Shown piece by piece: positions 19,212-22,310 of a DNA stretch of 22,310 nucleotides. Below the pieces are notes generated by a model, which did not search any database, was not told the DNA's origin, and saw only the letters and a program-made list of their open reading frames with translations. The translations under genes were made by a program, and so were the position numbers. Numbering within the stretch: position 1 is the first letter of the stretch; the number at the start of each line of letters is the position of its first letter. Where the stretch lies: NCBI GenBank assembly GCA_004151065.3, contig NWUY0300023347.1:19993-42302 (forward strand), in the 5' to 3' direction. Source of the stretch: Larix sibirica. Lineage: Eukaryota > Streptophyta > Pinopsida > Pinales > Pinaceae.

Positions 19212-19727
19212 CCGCAATCTATAATCCGCATTGCGTCGGGTTGCGGAATTGAGGATTTCAAACTAGGAAATTATTGTTTTCGCAATCCGCAGTCGGGAAT
19301 GCGGAGCAGAGAAGGTATGAGAAAAATCAATCTTCCCGCAATCCGCATTGCGGGTTGCGGAAATGCGAAATTTTGCGGAAATGATTTACGGGAATTTTGT
19401 TGCCCACAATCCGCAAATTATTTGTGGGTTCGGAAAAGACGATATGAACTAAATTTTCAATTTGGTTTCCGACTTCCGCAATCCGCATTGCGGGTTGCGG
19501 AATTGCGGAACCGAAAAATTGATTTTATTCAAAAAGCACTTTCTGACTTCTGCAATCCGCATTTGCGGGTTGCGAAAGTGAAAAAGTAATTTTATTGGGA
19601 AAAATGGTTTCCGACTTCCGCAATCCACATTGCGAGTTGCAGAAATGCGGAAGTAAGAAAACCAAAGTTCAAAAATTCAGGTGGAACCATTGTATTTTTA
19701 AGAAAAACAAGGATTTCCGCAGCTCAC
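19212..19727. repeat. Array of spaced palindromes (array B)
   Basis: Seven units start at 19212, 19281, 19336, 19404, 19476, 19550 and 19618, with a half-site near 19717. Spacing is about 69, 55, 68, 72, 74 and 68 bp. The best unit (19336-19360) is 25 bp: CCGCAATCCGCA followed by TTGCGGGTTGCGG, one base shorter at the centre than array A. Several units carry paired changes, for example CCCACAATCC with TTGTGGG at 19403-19433. The last three spacers share a phrase like GGTTTCCGACTT or ACTTTCTGACTT before the palindrome, so part of the array grew by duplication of unit plus spacer. Confidence 0.88.
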
Positions 19728-19866
19728 AAATATGTATGAAAACAAGTGTGATTTGAAAGTTTTATTGGATTCAAAGCAAACAGATCTAAATATGAAGGAC
19801 AACTAATCATAGGACCCCATAAGAAAGATAGGCAAAATTTCATATTACCATAATTAGTTTTAGCTG

Positions 19867-19915
19867 GGGCTCCCATTTTTATGAGGTAAAAATGGGATTT
19901 GTTGTGCCTACAACA
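19867..19915 (-). repeat. Element terminus with covarying hairpin, copy B
   Basis: Minus strand: TGTTGTAGGCACAACA (19915-19900), AAAT, then a hairpin with arms CCCATTTTTA (19896-19887) and TAAAAATGGG (19881-19872) around a 5-nt loop, then GAGCCCCA. The layout is the same as at 1063-1016. The outer flank (GTGCC on the plus strand) is unrelated to that of copy A, which supports a true element boundary. Confidence 0.65.
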
Positions 19916-20679
19916 GTGCCCTTTGAATGAATTATAGGACCACAACTGGCAATCATCTACAGGATTGATCTAGATGAGTTGAAAGCATAGATCAAATAAA
20001 GCATACAGTTTTAACTGCCAGATTTAATTTGTAACTAGATTGCAATATTCTATCCCGAGTTTTTGGATTTGGGAAACTATTTTAGAAGCTTGATTTTGTT
20101 ATAAATTTAAATATGTAATATGATAGAAGGGGTTAGGAGTGTGAGGGTCGAGAGGTCGTTTTTCTGAGAGTTATAGACATATGCTATGTTAATTTTGAAG
20201 ACTTGTTAAATTGAAGATGAGACTATATCAATTAAGAGCCAGATTTTAGCTATCTTTGAACTTGAATATTTTGCAGTTTTATCTAAGCTGATCACTGTTA
20301 TGAAATCCTTTATATTGATGTTTTCATTATAAATGTTCATGCTATGTTTTAATATTCTCGAATCCATGTTTGGGATGTTTTTTCTAAATGTGGTATTATT
20401 AAAGTGATATATAAATGAACTATTAGCTCTGCATATTACTAAATAGCTTGAAACCTGGGTCATTTATGATATTATTCTTACTTCTGTTTGGTTAGCTCTT
20501 GTTATTGTCATATTCTGATGTTATCAGTTGTTTTACACTCTCCTCTTTGCTATTAATCCCTTGATCCCTTGTATAACCATTATAAAATCCAAATCCTAAA
20601 ACCTTGAGGTGCCTAAACTCTGTGTTCATAGTCTAGCACATACTTTAGGACTAACAGTAGGAAATATGTTTTAGGATTT
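19916..20679. other. Unassigned AT-rich sequence
   Basis: About 760 bases between the element terminus and the gypsy gag. No frame above 85 codons and no recognisable motif. Part may be the decayed continuation of the gypsy element on the minus strand, but I could not identify protease or RT motifs. Confidence 0.5.
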
Positions 20680-21701
20680 GACGAGAAAAAACACTAGATA
20701 AAGAATGAATGGAAATTAGGGATTCTTCTCAACAAACTTTAGGCTTCGCTTTTATTGACATGCTAAGGTCATTATCGCCTAGTTGTAACTCAAGGGTATC
20801 TTCCACCATGATTCATTTTGATTAGGGGGAGGAGGTGGTGTCAAATTGAAATGATTTATGTTCTTTATATTTATGACCAGGCACATACTTATCATCACAA
20901 TTATAATAGTGTTTGTGCCTTTGACGCTCCACCATTTTTGTTGGAGACAAATCGCTAGACCTTCAGGGGTTGAGCAGGCAAGGGGATAGTAGCATGTGAA
21001 GGGCGAGTGTGAGGCACAAAAGATGGTATTTTGGCTTGTGCATTAATTATTGTCTTTGCTTATTGAGTTTGTTGAGAAGCTTCCATCTAAGTTGTCGGTT
21101 TCTGCATCCTTACTTGTGCTCTAATATCGTCATTGAGACCACTAATGAAGCGTTATTTGTAAAAATAATCAATTAACTGTATGGATTGCTAGTTTCTCAA
21201 AAGTTGCGATAAAATCTACTGCTAAGTTTGTTTGGTGCAACTTGGTGAACCACTCCAAATAATGTGTATCTCTCACAAAACGAGCATAAATGGATTTAAC
21301 AAAATCACTCCATTATATGTAGCCCCCGTATGTTTTTTAATCTCATTCCCACTATTGCCATCATTCTATATCCAAGTACAAACCCCAACTTTAAGTTTCA
21401 TCATGTCATCAGTATTGCCATGGATGGCAAAGTAGTGTTCCGTCTGGGTGACCCAAACTAAGGGGTCAAAACCATCCAATTTGTTCATGTCCACTTTAGG
21501 AAAGCGATTCTAGTGATTATCAATGAGGGGCATTTTATGAATACGAGGACTCGAAAAGGGTTGTTTATGGTGAAATTCACACGCCTTTGAAGATTCCTCA
21601 CTAGGGATCACTATGTATGATTCATTCCATTGGTTATAATCTGGGATCAAGTGAGTTATTAGCCAATTGAGTTGTTCTTGCATGCTCACCAGAGGGGACA
21701 C
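20680..21701 (-). pseudogene. Ty3/gypsy gag fragment
   Basis: Gag forms the retroelement particle. From 21701: MQEQLNWLITHLIPDYNQWN, a stop near 21512, then the typical FPKVDMNKLDGFDPLVWVTQ and HYFAIHG. After a shift, DFVKSIYARFVRDTHYLEWF, KLHQTNLAVDFIATFEKLAI and FISGLNDDIRAQVRMQKP match the core of the Ty3/gypsy gag domain (Pfam Retrotrans_gag). A zinc-knuckle region (about 20912-20862) reads YYNCDDKYVPGHKYK, where the family has C-x2-C-x4-H-x4-C; the first and last Cys are Tyr here. At least six stops or shifts. Protease and pol, expected to the left, are not recognisable. Confidence 0.85.
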
Positions 21702-22310
21702 TTTATTTTGTAGGGATGGACTTAGTCCTTGACTATAGTAATCTCTTGGTATTGTTGGGTTGCAAGATTATTTTGAGATAGGTATCCTATAAGGTACAAC
21801 TGGGATCCATCTCTCTCTCTCTCTCTCTTCCTTTTTTTCCTTATGATGGTGGGAGTGTTACTGCATGTGGAATATTACTACACTAACATAATTATAAAAT
21901 TCCTTATGGATACAAAGATGTGGGAATTTCACTAGCTAGTCATATAGAACAAGGTTTTTAGGGTCCTGAGAAAAAGGGAATGTCAAGTGTTATTGCTCTC
22001 TACTATACTAGTACGATCAAACAATAATACTCAATTCAATATCTTAGGGCATTAACTAGGAACACTAAATTGTGCACTTAGCCATACTACCTATCTACCC
22101 GGATACTGGAGAGAAATATTCCTAAGTGTTGTGCTCAATGCCACTAAGTAGCAAGATGATCGATCAAATTATCTAGAGTTGGTTACAAGTTGGCTAAGGG
22201 ACTTATGATATACCTAAGGGTACGTGGAAGTAAAATTTGTATACAAGTGATTATGAGGTGGTTCTACTCGAAGGTGTACCAATAGGGGTTACAAGGGTGT
22301 CCAACCAGGT
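21702..22310. other. Upstream flank of gypsy gag, unassigned
   Basis: Minus-strand sequence just upstream of the gag frame (QGLSPSLQNKVSPLVSMQEQ) may be the gag N-terminus in decayed form to about 21760. Beyond that I see only the CT repeat and unrecognised sequence to the right edge. No LTR terminus or primer-binding site was found. Confidence 0.4.
21811..21828. repeat. (CT)9 microsatellite
   Basis: Nine perfect CT units followed by a pyrimidine-rich stretch to 21840. It lies about 110 bases upstream of the gag frame, so on the gag strand it is a purine (GA) tract in the putative leader. Confidence 0.95.

Larger units (their letters stand above)
18407..19354. repeat. 948-bp direct duplication, right copy
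   Basis: Second copy of 17458-18405. Unlike the left copy it continues without a break into the rest of array B and the element terminus, so it is probably the true continuation of the element and the left copy's leader the redundant one. Confidence 0.9.
14401..19915 (-). mobile_element. MSRNTRSK-family retroelement, copy B (with duplicated segment)
   Basis: Minus-strand unit from the hairpin terminus at 19915 through array B, promoter-like block, putative leader intron and the long ORF ending at 14401. Its length as shown is inflated by the 948-bp direct duplication around the N at 18406; collapsing it leaves about 4.6 kb. The 3' end is not defined: it may extend to around 13700. The leader, at about 1.07 kb, is close in size to that of copy A (about 0.93 kb). 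Confidence 0.65.

Noticed and set aside
13695-19915. Complete element from 19915 to a TTGAACA end at 13695
   Set aside because: The flanking five bases do not match and there is no second copy of the 19915 terminus, so the 3' boundary is unsupported.
1-22310. tRNA, rRNA or other structured RNA genes
   Set aside because: I saw no tRNA B-box-like sequence with a foldable arm set and no rRNA similarity; covariance-model search could not be run.

Overview
This is a gene-poor stretch of plant nuclear DNA built almost entirely from decayed transposable elements. I see no intact host gene, no rRNA or tRNA gene and no bacterial feature. Plant origin rests on two L1-type LINE pol fragments that carry a C-terminal RNase H domain (an architecture known from plant L1 elements), a Ty1/copia pol, a Ty3/gypsy gag, and long 'gag-like' plant retroelement ORFs without pol. 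Heavy nesting, slow decay (long frames broken by single stops) and the style of the gag-like ORFs make me think of a gymnosperm, but that is an inference I could not test.

Layout. 1-1063 (minus): 5' end of a repeat family here called 'MSRNTRSK' after its conserved protein start; it has an outer hairpin terminus, an array of spaced palindromes, a promoter-like block, a putative 5'-UTR intron and the frameshifted ORF start. 1064-4045 (plus): copia pol fragment (integrase C-terminal part, then reverse transcriptase), split by a 1,429-nt GT...AG segment whose removal restores the protein exactly. 4074: single N joining copia to the middle of a LINE RT. 4075-6926 (plus): LINE pol 3' part with zf-RVT and RNase H. 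7090-7890 (minus): a second RNase H-bearing LINE end, tail to tail with the first. 7891-9363: nothing recognised. 9423-11902 (minus): decayed ~830-codon gag-like ORF. 12301-13336 (plus): decayed coiled-coil ORF. 14401-17899 (minus): decayed ~1,160-codon ORF of the MSRNTRSK family, followed upstream by its leader and terminus out to 19915. 20680-21701 (minus): Ty3/gypsy gag with a damaged zinc knuckle.

Two single Ns (4074 and 18406) sit exactly at discontinuities. The second separates two 948-bp direct copies that differ, by eye, at one base, so the window probably contains a false duplication from two overlapping contigs. Copy numbers in 17.4-19.4 kb should be read with that in mind.

The most interesting part is the leader of the MSRNTRSK family. 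Two clearly diverged copies (1-1063 and about 18849-19915) both keep a terminal 16-bp inverted repeat, an adjacent hairpin whose two arms have changed together, 6-7 palindromes spaced about 56-75 bp apart with unrelated or weakly related spacers, a promoter-like block, and GT...AG intron-like sequence just before the start codon. I recognise no described family with this leader. No element here encodes a complete set of transposition proteins; the gag-like units would depend on proteins supplied in trans.
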